From Dromiciops gliroides (Eukaryota; Chordata; Mammalia; Microbiotheria; Microbiotheriidae), in contig NC_057866.1 in the NCBI RefSeq assembly GCF_019393635.1, forward strand, positions 227,629,359 to 227,693,358: DNA of 64,000 nt, given 5' to 3'. Positions within the stretch are counted from its first letter, which is position 1; each line of letters starts with the position of its first letter. The position numbers and the translations under genes are program-made. Positions 35,158-46,026 of the stretch are shown piece after piece. The notes beneath the pieces were generated by a model, which was not told the DNA's origin, searched no databases, and worked only from the letters and a program-made list of their open reading frames with translations.

Positions 35158-35954
35158 TATGTATTGTAAAGGTTTCAAGATTTGCAAGGTATAATAAGCA
35201 TACTCACACTTCTAGAGTTACAAGAACTTAATTATAGGATAGCAAGTTAGACAAGGACAATAAGTTTCAGAAGCACAGAAATAGAGAAACAAAGACACAA
35301 TAACAATTCCAATCACAACTACAGTAATAAAAGACATATATCACCAAATCAGGGAAGCACCAACATCTGGATTTCTAGCTGGAGAATCCTAGTTCACAGC
35401 TTCCAGAGTCCTGACTAGGAAAGGTCTCAGGCTGAGCATCCTCTTCACAGGTGAGATTCCAAAGACCACTTTCCCAGTGAAGACTTATATACAGTTTTAT
35501 TTTTTTTAATTTAATTTTTTTTTTTTTTTAGTGAGGCAATTGGGGTTAAGTGACTTGCCCAGGGTCACAAAGCTAGTAAGTGTTAAGTGTCTGAGGCTGG
35601 ATTTGAACTCAGGTACTCCTGAATCCAGGGCCGGTGCTCTATCCACTGTGCCATCTAGCTGCCCCCCTTATATACAGTTTTAAACAAAGAAGATATTAAG
35701 TCAACTGCTAGCTTGACCAGCAGAGATATTATCTTCCTTCCAAGCCCATGAGATAGAAGAACATCCTACTTTGACCAGAATACATTTTTCTGTTTCCAAA
35801 CTTCTGCAAATGTTCTGTTTTGTTCCAAGGAAGCAGGCTAGGCTTTTGAGGAAGAAAAAAATACCTATCAATCATCCTGATCAATTCAAAAAGCAAAAGG
35901 GTCCCAACAAGTCTATATTCTCATGAACAGGGAAGACCTTCCTGATTTCATAAT
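35158..35954. mobile_element. Unidentified insertion in L1 ORF2, possibly a solo LTR
   Basis: L1 ORF2 sequence breaks after AAGTCAGATTTAAGTAACTG and resumes at ACTGGAACAATATTG. About 640 bp (SINE removed) of unrelated sequence lies between, with AATAAA close to its right end (35951 region) and TTATATACAG in the middle. Size and AATAAA suit an LTR, but no clean target duplication or inverted TG/CA ends could be fixed, nor its strand. Confidence 0.5.
35500..35666 (-). mobile_element. Short CORE-SINE with target duplication
   Basis: CTTATATACAGTTTTA at 35484-35499 and 35667-35682, exact 16-bp duplication. Confidence 0.95.
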
Positions 35955-36639
35955 AAACTCTTCACTGGAACAATATTGTTTGTGAGTAAGCAAAGCCAAT
36001 ATGATAAAAATGACAATTCAATCTCATCCCAATTAAATTACTAAAAAAAAAAATTACTGAGTTAGGAAAAAAATACAAAACTATTATTATAAGGCAGTAA
36101 ATATCAAAACTATTTGTTACTGGCTAAAAAACAGAAAGGTAAATCAGTGGAATAGGCATAAAATACACAGTAGTAAAGAATTACAGTAATTTTGTGGCTA
36201 ACAAATGTAAAGATTTAAGTTTAAGATTAAGTATTTGGTAAAAATTGGATGGAAAGCAGTTTGGCAGAAATTAGGCATAAACCACTAAGATATTACGCCA
36301 TGTACTAAGATTAGGTCAAAATGGATACATGACCCAAGGGAGTTATCAAGAAAATTAGAACATGGAACATACTACCTATCAAACTCATGGACAGGAGAAC
36401 AATTTATGAATAAATAAAAGCATATTATTAAGTGTAAAATGGATAATTTCAATTATGTTAAATTAAAAAGTTCTTATACAAATAAAATCAATGTAACCAA
36501 GATTAGAAGCAGAAAATTGGGAAAAAAAATTTCAGTCTCTTAATGGTCTCATTCCTGAAATATATAAAGAACTTTACCAAATTTATAAGAATATGAGTCA
36601 TTCCCCAATTGATATGTCAAAGGATATGAACAGGTAGGT

Positions 36640-36810
36640 TTTTTTTTTTTGGGGGGGGGGGAGCAGGGCATGAGGTGACTTGCCCAGGGTCATATAGCTA
36701 GTAAGTGTCAAGTGTCTGAGGTCAGATTTAAACTCAGGTCCTCCTGACTCCAGGGTCAGTGCTTTATCCACTGTGCAACTTAGCTGCCCCTGTGCCACCT
36801 AGCTGCCCAA
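36640..36810 (-). mobile_element. Short CORE-SINE, duplicated head
   Basis: The head end is partly repeated (CTTAGCTGCCCC then GTGCCACCTAGCTGCCC). A long G-run replaces part of the tail. AACAGGTAG flanks both sides. Confidence 0.88.
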
Positions 36811-37515
36811 CAGGTAGCATTTTGATGAAGAAATCAGAATTATACAGTCATATTAAAAAAAATTCTAAATCATGAGAAATGCAAATTAATACAACTTTGA
36901 GATATATTATACCTATCAAATTGGATAAAATGATAAATGCCTTTCAATTGGGGAATTGAAGGGAATCAGGGAATTAAGAAGTTGTGCTATAAGAAATGAG
37001 CTGGGGGGCCAGCGGGAGATTACAGGGGTCTCTGCTGGCACTGAGGTGGAACCCTGACATTTTGCCCAGGCTCATATACAGGACAAAGTCTTGGGTAATA
37101 GTCCCAATTTGGGTAGGGGCACAGGCATGCCAGAGCTAGCAACCACAGCAAAACAATTTCTTTCCGGGTTAAAAAGCAAGCAGCCTATGGTTACTTACAG
37201 ACCAGAACACAGACCAAGTGAGCTAAGAAAATGCCTCTCCTTAAATCTTACTACCTGGGACCTCCTGAAGCTTGGGATGGTGGGTCCTGGAGGCATTGCC
37301 CCACTTTAAGAAGGAATCATACCACCTTGGACCCCCTGAAGCAGGAAGCAGTGCCCCACTTTAAAAAGGGCTCAAAAGTCAAGAAATAGGCTGGCATGAT
37401 GAGCAGGCAGAAAAAGGTGTAAATCTTGTCTTTGGTGACAAGGAAGATCAAGGTACACCCTCAAAAGAGGATAGCAACGTCAGGGCTCCTATATCCAAAG
37501 CTTTCAAGAAAAAAT

Positions 37516-38300
37516 ATGAATTGGTCTCAGGCCAAAGAAGCATTCAAAAAGGACTCTGAAGATAAAGTAAGAGAGGTAGAGGAAAAAATGGAAAGAGAAA
37601 TGAGAGTGATGCAAGAAAGTCATGAAAAGAAGTCAACAGTTTGAAAAGCCAAATGGAAAAGCTCTCTGAAGAAAAGAATTAGAATTGAACAAATGGAAGC
37701 TAATGACTTGATGAGAAATCAAGACACAATAAAGCAAATCCAAATGAATGAAAAAATAGAGGGCAATGTGAAATATCTCCTTGGAAAAACAAATGACCTG
37801 GAAAACAGATCCAGGAGAGAAAACCATGATCAAAGAAAGAACTTAAACATCATCTTCCAAGAGATGGTCAGAGAAAATTGCTCTGATATTCTAGAATCAG
37901 AAGGTAAAATAGAAATTGAAAGAATCCACCTCCTGAAAGAGATCCCAAAATGAAAACTTCCAGGAATGTTATAGCCAAATTCCAGAGCTCCCAGATCAAG
38001 AAGGAAATATTACAAGCAGCCAGAAAGAAACAATTCAAGTGCTGTGGAGCCATAGTTAGGATAACACAAGATCTAGCAGCTTCTACATTAAAGGACTGGA
38101 GGGCATGGAATATGATATTCCAGAGGACAAAGGAACTGGGATTACAACCAAGAATTACCTACCCAGAAAAACTGAGCATAATTTTTCAGGGGAAAAATGG
38201 GAATTCAATAAAAAGAGAGGACTTTCAAGCATTCATGATGAAAAGACCTGAACTGAATAGAAAATCTGACTTTCAAATACAAGACCCTAGAGAAGGATAA
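37516..38300 (+). pseudogene. L1 ORF1 remnant
   Basis: Three frame segments: coiled coil (37516-37644, MNWSQAKEAFKKDSEDK), the RRM-like part (37693-37953, with an internal deletion between RRE and NHDQ) and the C-terminal domain (37950-38300, AQDLAAS-like block, GLQPRITYPEKLSIIF). At least two frameshifts separate them. Not functional. Confidence 0.85.
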
Positions 38301-38488
38301 AAAGGTAAACAGGAAAAAGAAATCATGAGGGATAAAAAGGTTAAATTGTTTACATTCCTACATGGGAAGAAGATACCTCTAACTCATAAGAACTCTCTCA
38401 GTATTAGGGCAGATAATAGGAATGAATTTAGACAGAGGCTACAGGTTTGAGTTGACTATGAAGGGATGATATATGTAAAGCATTTTTG

Positions 38489-38643
38489 GTTTGGTTTGGG
38501 GGGTGGGGCGGGGTTGGTTGGGGTTGGGTGGCTTGCTTAGGGTTCCACAGCAGGTGAGTGTTAGGTGTCTGAGGTTGGATTTCGGCTCAGGTCCTCCTGG
38601 GTCCAGGGCTGGTGCTTTGTCCACTGTACCACCTAACTGCCCC
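38489..38643 (-). mobile_element. Short CORE-SINE, G-rich variant
   Basis: Plus strand ends CCACCTAACTGCCCC. Many plus-strand A positions of the family are G here (GGGTTGGGTGGCTTG, CTGGGTCCAGG, TTTGTCCACTG). Confidence 0.85.
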
Positions 38644-39841
38644 ATTTTGATATATTTAAAACAATAAAATTAAGGGGGGAAAGGAATACACTGGGAGAAA
38701 GGGAAAGGGAGAGGTGGAATGGGGCAAAGTATCTCACATAAAAGAAGCAAGAAATAGCTTATGGAGTAGAGGGGAAGATGGAGAAGGTGCAGGGGAGTGA
38801 GTGAGCCTTACTCTCATCAGAATTGGCTCAAAGAGAGCCAATATACACTCAATTGGGTATATATCTTGCCCTGCAGGAAAAGTGGGAGGGGGGAAGGAAA
38901 TAAGAGGGGAGGGGTGAAGGAAGGGCAGACTGGGGGAGGGGGCAGTCAGAAGCAAAACACTTTTGAGGAGGGCTAGGGTAAAAGAAGATAGAAAATACAG
39001 TAAATATCAAGGGGAGGGAATAGGATGGAGGGATATAGTTAGCAATAGTAACTGGAAAAAAAACCAAACCTTAAAGCAAGTTTATCTGATAGGCTTCAGT
39101 TCTCAAACACACAGAGAACTGAGTCAAATTTGTTTAAATGAGAGCCATCCCCCAAGTTTTCAGATGAAATAATCAAAGCCACCCATAACCATATGAAAAA
39201 AATCCTCTCACTATTGATTGAAGAGATTCAGATCAAAATAATTCTGGGTGCTACCTCCTACCTACTGGATTGAATAATAGAACAGCATAGGAAAATGACA
39301 AATGTTGTGGGGGATATGGGGAAAATGAGACATTAATACACTCTTGGTAAAGTTGTAAACTGATTCAAACATTCTGTAGAGCAATTTGGAACTATAGCCA
39401 AAGGGCTATAAAACCATGCATACTCTTCAACCTAGCAATACCACTACTAGGTTGATATCCTAAAATAAATTTTTTAAAAAGTTGAATTTAAAATTGGGGT
39501 GATTCCCATCACTTGGGGAAAGACAACAAATTGTGGGATGAGATTAGGACGGAACACTATTGTGCTGTAAAAAATGATGAGCAGGATGCTATCAGAAGGA
39601 CTTATGAAAAATGCAATCCATCTATAGAGGAAGAACTGATGGCAGCTGAAGACAGATTGAAGGATAATTTTTTGTTAGTTCCTCTTTCTAAACTTTGTTT
39701 TCTTTCACAACCTGACTAATATGGAAATGTTTTACATGACTACACATGTATAACTTATATTGAACTGCTTGAGTTCTTAAGTGGGGGTAGAAAGAAGTAA
39801 GGAAGAGAATTTGGAACATGAACTTTTAAAAATCAATGTGA

Positions 39842-39990
39842 GGGGGCAGCTAGGTGGCGCAGTGGATAAAGCACCGGCCCTGAATTCAGGAGTACCTGAG
39901 TTCAAATCTGGCCTCAGACACTTAACACTTATTAGCTGTGTGACCCTGGGCAAGTCGCTTAACCCCCATTGCCCTGCAAAAAAAAAAAAA
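39842..39990 (+). mobile_element. Short CORE-SINE with target duplication
   Basis: AAAATCAATGTGA at 39829-39841 and 39991-40003, exact, inside an L1 3' UTR. Confidence 0.95.
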
Positions 39991-40748
39991 AAAATCAATG
40001 TGAAAATTTGTTTTTACATGTAACTTGTGGAAAATTCTAAATAAATAAACATCCAAATAAGGTCATAGGAAAATGCCCACAGCAGCAAAACTCACAGAAG
40101 AATGTGCTGAAATCATCTAGCCAACAACGGCTCGGAAGGTCAGAAGGAGGGAGCTGCTGTGCTGATACGGGAGTCAGGCCCAACCCCACAGTCACCCTGA
40201 CACAGATCCAGTCTCAGGAAGGCCTCACCAGAGGAGATCTCCAGAGCCTCTAATCAGCTGAAGCGCCAGTGTCATCTGGAACTAAGCTCACAGTCTGGTG
40301 AGTGGGCTGAGCCCTGGGCCGGGGAGAGACTACAGGGGTCTATGCTAGTGCTGAGGCAGAGATGGTAGGCTCGAGTAGCAGTGGTCCAGGTGGGGGAGGG
40401 GCACAGGCTCATCGGAGCTAACAACCACAACACACAAAGCTGGTTGATTGGCAAGTTGGTCTGGGGTCATCTAGGACCAGGAAACAGGCCGGGCAAGTGA
40501 ACCTGATTCTCCTTAAATCATACCACCTGGGACTTCTTAAGCTTGGGATACTGTAGCCGGGAAACAGTGCCCCACTTTAAGGAGCTAAAAGTCAAGTGAA
40601 AGAAAGGCAAGATGAGCAGAGAAAGGTGAGGATCATAGAAAGTTTCTTCAGTAACAAGGAACACTGAGGTGCACCCTCTCAGAGGAAGATGTCAACATCA
40701 GGGCTTATCTAAATATCTAAATAAATATCTAAAGCTTCCAAGAAAAAT

Positions 40749-41738
40749 ATGAATTGGTCTCAGGCCATAGAGGTGCTCAAAAAGGACTTTGAAGATAAAG
40801 GTAGAGAGGTAGAGGAAAAAATGGAAAGAGAAATGAGGGAGATGCAGGAAAGACAGGAGAAAAAAGTCAACAGCTTGAAAAGCCAAATGGAAAAGCTCCC
40901 TGATGAAAATAATTGCCTAAGAATGATGATTGAACAAACGGAAGCCAGTAGTCACCAAGTAGAAACCAAGACACAATAAAGCAAATCCAAATGAATAAAA
41001 AAATAGAGGGCAATGTGAAATATCTTCTGGGAAAAACTGCTGACCTAGAAAATAGGTCTAGGAGAGATAATTTGAAAATTATAGGTCTACCTGAAAAACC
41101 ATGATCAAGGAAAGAGCTTAGACATCATCTTCCAAGATATTCTCAGGAAAAATTGCCCTGAAATTCTAGAAGAAGCAGCTAAAACAGAAATTGAAAGAAT
41201 TCACCAATCACCTCCAGAAAGAGATCCCAAAAGGAAAACTTCTAGGAATATTATAGCCAAATTCCAGAGCTCTCAGGTCAAGGAGAAAATATTGCAAGCT
41301 GCCAAAAAAAAAATTCAAGGGGCAGCTAGGTGGTGCAGTGGATAAAGCACCGGCCTTGGATTCAGGAATACATGAGTTCAAATCCAGCCTCAGACACTTG
41401 ACATTAGCTGTGTGACCCTGGGCAAGTCACTTAACCCTCATTGCCCCGCCAAAAAAAAAAAAAAAAAAGAATTCAAGGACTGTGGAGCCCCAATAATAAT
41501 AGCACAGGATCTAGCAGCTTCTACATTAATGGACCAGAGGGCATGGAATATGATATTCCAGAGGGCAAAGGAAATAGGATTACAACCAAGAATCACCTAC
41601 CCAGCAAAACTCAGCATAATCTTTCAGAGGAAAAAATGGGACTTTAATGAAAAAGAAGACTTTCAGATATTTGTGATGAAAAAACCTGAACTGAATGGCA
41701 AATTTGACTTTCAAATACAAGACCCTAGAGAACCATAA
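40749..41738 (+). pseudogene. HAL1 ORF1, broken
   Basis: Starts MNWSQAIEVLKKDFEDK like the copy at 15280. The frame is lost near residue 70, a SINE interrupts it at 41321, and the C-terminal domain is readable again from 41470 to 41738 (GLQPRITYPAKLSIIF ... IQDPREP). This supplies the C-terminus that is lost in the minus-strand copy. Confidence 0.88.
41321..41469 (+). mobile_element. Short CORE-SINE with target duplication
   Basis: AATTCAAGG at 41312-41320 and 41470-41478, inside HAL1 ORF1. Confidence 0.95.
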
Positions 41739-41744
41739 AAAATT

Positions 41745-41862
41745 GGAGTTGGGGGACATACCTGGGGTCGCACAGTGGGTCTTGTGTCTGAGGCCGGGTT
41801 TTGGCTGGGATCCCCCTGGGTCCAGGGGTGGTGCTTTGTCCACTGCGTCACCTAGCTGCCCC
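41745..41862 (-). mobile_element. Short CORE-SINE, G-rich variant, tail-truncated
   Basis: Plus strand: GACATACCTGGGGTCGCACAG ... GGGTTTTGGCTGGG ... CTGGGTCCAGGGGTGGTGCTTTGTCCACTG ... CACCTAGCTGCCCC. It shares CTGGGTCC and TTTGTCC with the copy at 38489. Confidence 0.82.
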
Positions 41863-42944
41863 ATGATGACATCCTTAGAGTTAAATTGAGGGGTGAGGGG
41901 AATGCACTGGGGGAAGAGGAAGGGCAGAGGTGAAATCCTACATGAAAGAAACAGGAAAAGGCTTATGGAGTGGGGGAAGAGATGGAAGAGGAGCAGGGCA
42001 GTAAATGAATTTTACACTCATCAGAAAAGACTCAAAGACCTTAAACTCATCAGAGTTGGCTCAAGAAGGGACAAACACACACACCCAACTGGGTGGAGTA
42101 ATCTATTTAATCTGGGCAGTAAATGAGCCTAACACTCATCAGAATTGGGTCAAAGACCTCAATCTCATAAGAATTGGCTCAAGGAAGGAATAATTGTGCA
42201 CACTCAAATGAGTGGAGTAATCTCTCTAACCCTGCAGGAAAATAGGAGGGGAAGGGGATAAAGAGAGAGGAGCAAAAGAAGGAAGGGCAGAGTGGGGGAG
42301 GGGACAGACAGAAGCAAATCCCTTTTGAAGAGGGATAGGATGAAAGAAGATGGATAACAATAAATATCATGGGGAAGGGAATAGGATGGAAGGGAAACAG
42401 TTAACAATAGTAATCATGAAAAAAGAGAAAAGGGGGAAAATCGTACAAAAAACATTCATAACTCTTTGTGGAGGCTAAGAATTGAGAATCAAGGGAATGT
42501 CCATCAATTGAGGAATGATGGAAAAAGCTGTGTTATATGATTGTGGTGGAATGGTCATATGCTATAGGAAATGACAAACAGGATGATCTCAGAAAAACCT
42601 GGAAAGACCATTGAACATCAATGTATAGTGAAGTGAGCAGAGTTGGGAGGACATTGTACATAAGTGACAGCAAATGTTCAATGAGCAAATGTGAATGACT
42701 TAACTACTCTCAGCAATGCAATGATCCAAAACAATCCCAAGGAACTAATGAGGAAACTTACTATGCACCCTTATAGAAAGAACTGATAAAAAGAACACTT
42801 GTGGATTGTACATATATAACCTGGTTGCGATCTTGTGAAGGGGGGAGGAAGAAAAATTTGGAACTCTAAATCTTATGAAAATGAATGTTGAAATCTACCC
42901 TTACATGTAACTGGAAAAAATAAAATAAATGTTGCTAAAAAAAA

Positions 42945-43316
42945 AAATGATGAGCAGGATGCTATCAGAAGGACTTATGAAAAATGCAATCCATCTACAG
43001 AGAAAGAGCTGATGGTAGCTGAATACAGATTGAAATATAATTTTTTTTGTTAGTTTCTCTTCCTAAAGTTTTTTTTTGTGTTTTCTTTCATAACCTGACT
43101 AAATGGAAATGTTTTACATGACTGCACATGTATAACTTATATTGAATTGCTTGAGTTCCTAAGGGGAGTGGGGAGGAAGAGAACTTGGAACATAAATTTT
43201 TAAAAATTGATGTGAAAATTTCTTTATATATGTAACTTGGGGGGAAATTCTAAATAAATTAATTAAAATTTAAAAATTTTTAAAAAGAAAATCAAGATGT
43301 TGAACTAGGAAAAAAA
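42945..43316 (+). mobile_element. L1 3' end fragment
   Basis: GATGAGCAGGATGCTATCAGAAGG through the 3' UTR. Close (roughly 85-90 percent by eye) to 39573-40035, so HAL1 40042-42940 is flanked by direct copies of one L1 3' end. The A-run at 43310-43318 ends the block. Confidence 0.8.
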
Positions 43317-43502
43317 AAGAAATGAGTTGGTTGGTTTTAGAAAAATGGAAAAGGACTTGGACTTATGAAGGAAGATACTATTCACCTCCAGAAAAAGAAC
43401 TCATAATTAGATGTCCAGCATGATATAGATATAGATAGATAGATATAATGTGTGTATGTGTTTATATTATGTATTTACTTATATGTATGTGTGTCTATAT
43501 AG

Positions 43503-43552
<50 letters not shown>

Positions 43553-43575
43553 TCTTATTTGGGAGGAAAAAATAA
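43317..43575 (+). mobile_element. Outer L1 resumed, 3' end
   Basis: AAGAAATGAGTTGG repeats AAGAAATGAGCTGG (36991-37004), the point where the outer L1 stopped. It continues GTTTTAGAAAAATGG ... CACCTCCAGAAAAAGAACTC and ends after a TA-rich microsatellite. Confidence 0.75.
43505..43548 (+). repeat. (TA)n microsatellite
   Basis: About 40 bp of TA preceded by GATA and TGTA/TATG-type repeats, within the L1 3' UTR. Confidence 0.95.
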
Positions 43576-43819
43576 AACTTATAAGTGCATAGCAGAAAAA
43601 AGAAAACAGAATGAAGCCCAGAAAAGCTGAGTAGCTTTGAAAACAATGTGTAGTATTTATTAGTTTTTTTAAAAGTCTGAAATGAAAATTCACGGTTTTA
43701 TATTGAATACTCTTTTCATGTTCTGCTGTGTACATGGAAATGTTCCTTTTCTTTTTCTCATTTGATATTTAGGTTTAAAAATGAGTTTTATTTTTAAATT
43801 CCTAAAGAAAAACTAAAGA

Positions 43820-44035
43820 AAACTACTAAAGAAAAACAACATTGAAAGACTTAAATTTTGATCATTGCAATGTCCAACCACAGTTTCAGAAAAATGATGG
43901 AAAATGACTTCCTGACACAAAATGATATACATTTTCAGACATGACCAAAGCAGGAATTTTTTGCTTGACAAAGGGATTTTGCTTTTTTTTTTTTCTTTCC
44001 CGGGGTTTCAAGGGAAAGGAGACTTTGTGATAGGG
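43820..44035 (+). mobile_element. LINE 3'-end-like repeat
   Basis: AACATTGAAAGACTTAAATTTTGATCATTGCAATGTCCAACCACAG and ACATGACCAAAGCAGGAATTTTTTGCTTGAC belong to the same family as 2085-2450. Confidence 0.55.
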
Positions 44036-44312
44036 TTAAAGAGGGTCAGGCCAGAAGGAAAGAGAGACAAAGAGATCTCTGAAAGTTACTTGTTGACTTT
44101 ATATACTTAAAAGGAAAAGCAAACCACACATAAGAAAATTTGCAATTTCATATACAATCTTTTTTGTTTTACATCATGGAAATGACAATTCTCACACTAA
44201 ATAACATTTGAAAATAAATGCTCATTATCTTTCAAAAACTATAACCTAATAGTTTAATGGATTGTTTAGGTATTGGTTAGAATATTTTTCTATATATGGC
44301 ATACTATATGTA

Positions 44313-44543
44313 TTGTTGTTCAGTTGTTTTTCAGTCATGTCCAACTTTTTGTGATCCCATTTGGGGTTTTCATGGCAAAAATACCAGTGATTTTACAGAT
44401 GAGGAAACCAAGACAAACATGGTTAAGTTACTTGCCCGGGGTCACACAGCTCATAAGTATCTGAGGTTGGATTTGAACTAACAAAGATGAGCTTTTCTAA
44501 CTCCAGGGCTGGTGCTTTATCCACTCTGCCACCTAGCTGCCCC
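44313..44543 (-). mobile_element. Mar1-type CORE-SINE, near complete
   Basis: Plus strand begins with the RTE-like tail (TTGTTGTTCAGTTGTTTTTCAGTCATGTCCAACTTTTTGTGATCCC), then the CORE, and ends at CCACCTAGCTGCCCC. Confidence 0.88.
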
Positions 44544-44553
44544 TAATAAAAGT

Positions 44554-45660
44554 TAAATAGTGCTTACCATATGCTAGACACTGTGCTAAAAACATTACAA
44601 TTAGTATCTCATTATTTAGTTTTGGAATTATGTACCATCACGTAGGTTTTCTAGGTACTGGTATGAATTTTTTTCAATCTATGGCATCCTACATTTTACA
44701 TACATTTCCAAGTGTACATCGCTTAGACCTGCAGAGAACCTAGAGTTCAAATCATCACAGTACCATAGATCTAAAGCTACAAAGGAGAATAGAGATCATT
44801 TAACCCCATTTTATTGATTAGGAAACTGGGCTTAGAGAGAAACCCAACCTCACAAAGGTAACAGTGGCAGAACTAAGATTCAAACTCAGGTTTTCTGAGT
44901 TCAAATGCAGAGCTCTTTCTACTCTACGTGCTATATGTTAGCTGGAACTCAGCTAAGTAAAGCCTCAGGAACCCAGTTTCCTCTTCAAAATGAGGGGTTT
45001 GATTCTTAGCTTAAGGGCCATATGAGAGCAGGCATGAGTCATATTTGGCATATAGGTCATAGTTTGCCCTCAGACCAGATACTCTCTAAACTATCTTCTA
45101 GCTCCCATTATATAAACTAAGGGGCCTACTATACATTTAAAAGACCCTAGGCTAAATAATAAAGGCAGGGCAAAAAAAGAAAGCCCATACTGGCTAGAAG
45201 TATAGATATGGTAGGAGTAAGGAAGTGTTTGTCCATGTCCAAAATGTGACAGTAGTTGAAAATTGATAGACAGGGAGGGTGGTGGCATAACCCTATTATC
45301 ACAACTACAGGGAGAGGATGAACTGGGGACAGCTAGGCAGGCTAAATTTGAGTAGTTAGTCCCTGGGAATGGAGGACCATCAGGTTGTCTACGGAGTAAA
45401 CTAGCCCAGGTCAGAAAAACAGCAGGTTAAAATGTCCCTAACAATCAGCAGTGGAAGAGGAGTCCAAAAGTATCTGTTGCATAGGCAAGATAGGAAGACT
45501 CAGTCTCAAAAAAAAAAAAAAAGAAAAAGGAAAAGACAAATCTTATGATGCTGTAGCTATAGGGTTACATACTTTTTCTATCAGCTAAAATATCAGATAA
45601 CACACACACAAACAGTTCAGTAGAAAAATGATTTATTTTGGTTCCTTTCATACATCTTAT
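44554..45660. other. MIR fragments, otherwise unassigned
   Basis: MIR-tail-like sequence at 44554-44635 and a MIR-related repeat at 44750-44935 (TTGATTAGGAAACTGGGCTTAGAG). Nothing clear at 44940-45660 apart from a short A-run at 45508. Confidence 0.45.
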
Positions 45661-45669
45661 TGTTTAGGG

Positions 45670-46026
45670 CAGGGCTTCTTAAACTTTTCCCACTGGTGAC
45701 TCCTTTTCGCCCCCCATGGGTGTACTGGTATATAAAATAGTTAAATACAACCTTTTACCATTGCCAATTTTTTTGCAACCCCCACATTCAGGTTTTTTTG
45801 TGTTTTTTTTTTTTTTAACTTTTCAGGGTTTTTGTTGTTGTTTTTGCAGGGCAATGACTTGCCCAGGGTCACACAGCTAGTAGGTTTCAAGTGCCTGAGG
45901 TCGCATTTGAACTCAGGTCCTCCTGAATCCAGGGCCAGTGCTTTATACACTGCGCCACCTAGCTGCCCCCAAATTCAGTTATACAACTGCATATGGGGTC
46001 ACAACCCATAGTTTTAAGAAGCTAGG
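45670..46026. mobile_element. hAT-type DNA transposon, SINE-interrupted
   Basis: Ends CAGGGCTTCTTAAACTT and TTTTAAGAAGCTAGG are inverted repeats. The flanks GTTTAGGG (45662-45669) and GCTTAGGG (46027-46034) agree at seven of eight positions. Inside are GCAACCCCCACATTCAG and CATATGGGGTCACAACCCA, as in non-autonomous marsupial hAT copies. Just downstream of OSTC. Confidence 0.78.
45790..45969 (-). mobile_element. Short CORE-SINE in the hAT element
   Basis: Ends CCACCTAGCTGCCCC; the target ACATTCAG/AAATTCAG flanks it. The tail is mixed T/G. Confidence 0.9.

Larger units (their letters stand above)
31494..36990 (+). mobile_element. Plus-strand L1 (outer element), heavily interrupted
   Basis: Begins near AAGGTAGCAGAGTAGGTCAG (5' end), 5' UTR to about 32250, ORF1 remnants at 32860-33480, spacer, ORF2 endonuclease at 34540-34740, RT pieces at 34780-35150 and 35955-36600, and ORF2 C-terminal sequence to 36990. 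The EN-to-RT segment is largely deleted. It resumes at 43317. All frames are broken. Confidence 0.8.
37005..40041 (+). mobile_element. HAL1-type half-L1 element, second subtype, 5'-truncated
   Basis: Starts in the 5' UTR (GGCCAGCGGGAGATTACAGGGG), then ORF1 from ATGAATTGGTCTCAGGCC near 37516 to about 38300, a spacer holding a G-rich SINE, a linker with one copy of the unit that is doubled in the other half-L1s, then a jump at AGCAATAGTAACTGG (ORF2 start) to the last quarter of ORF2 (39065 on) and a 3' UTR ending AAATAAATAAAC. It keeps more ORF2 C-terminus than the other two half-L1s. Confidence 0.75.
40042..42940 (+). mobile_element. HAL1-type half-L1 element (ORF1, no ORF2)
   Basis: Same structure as 13247-16078 on the other strand: 5' UTR (about 60 bp short), ORF1 from 40749, tandem 117-bp units at 41997-42113 and 42114-42230, linker GGGGAAGGGAATAGGATGG, then the extreme ORF2 end plus 3' UTR and A tail near 42935. 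It directly follows the L1 3' end of the preceding element. Confidence 0.85.
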
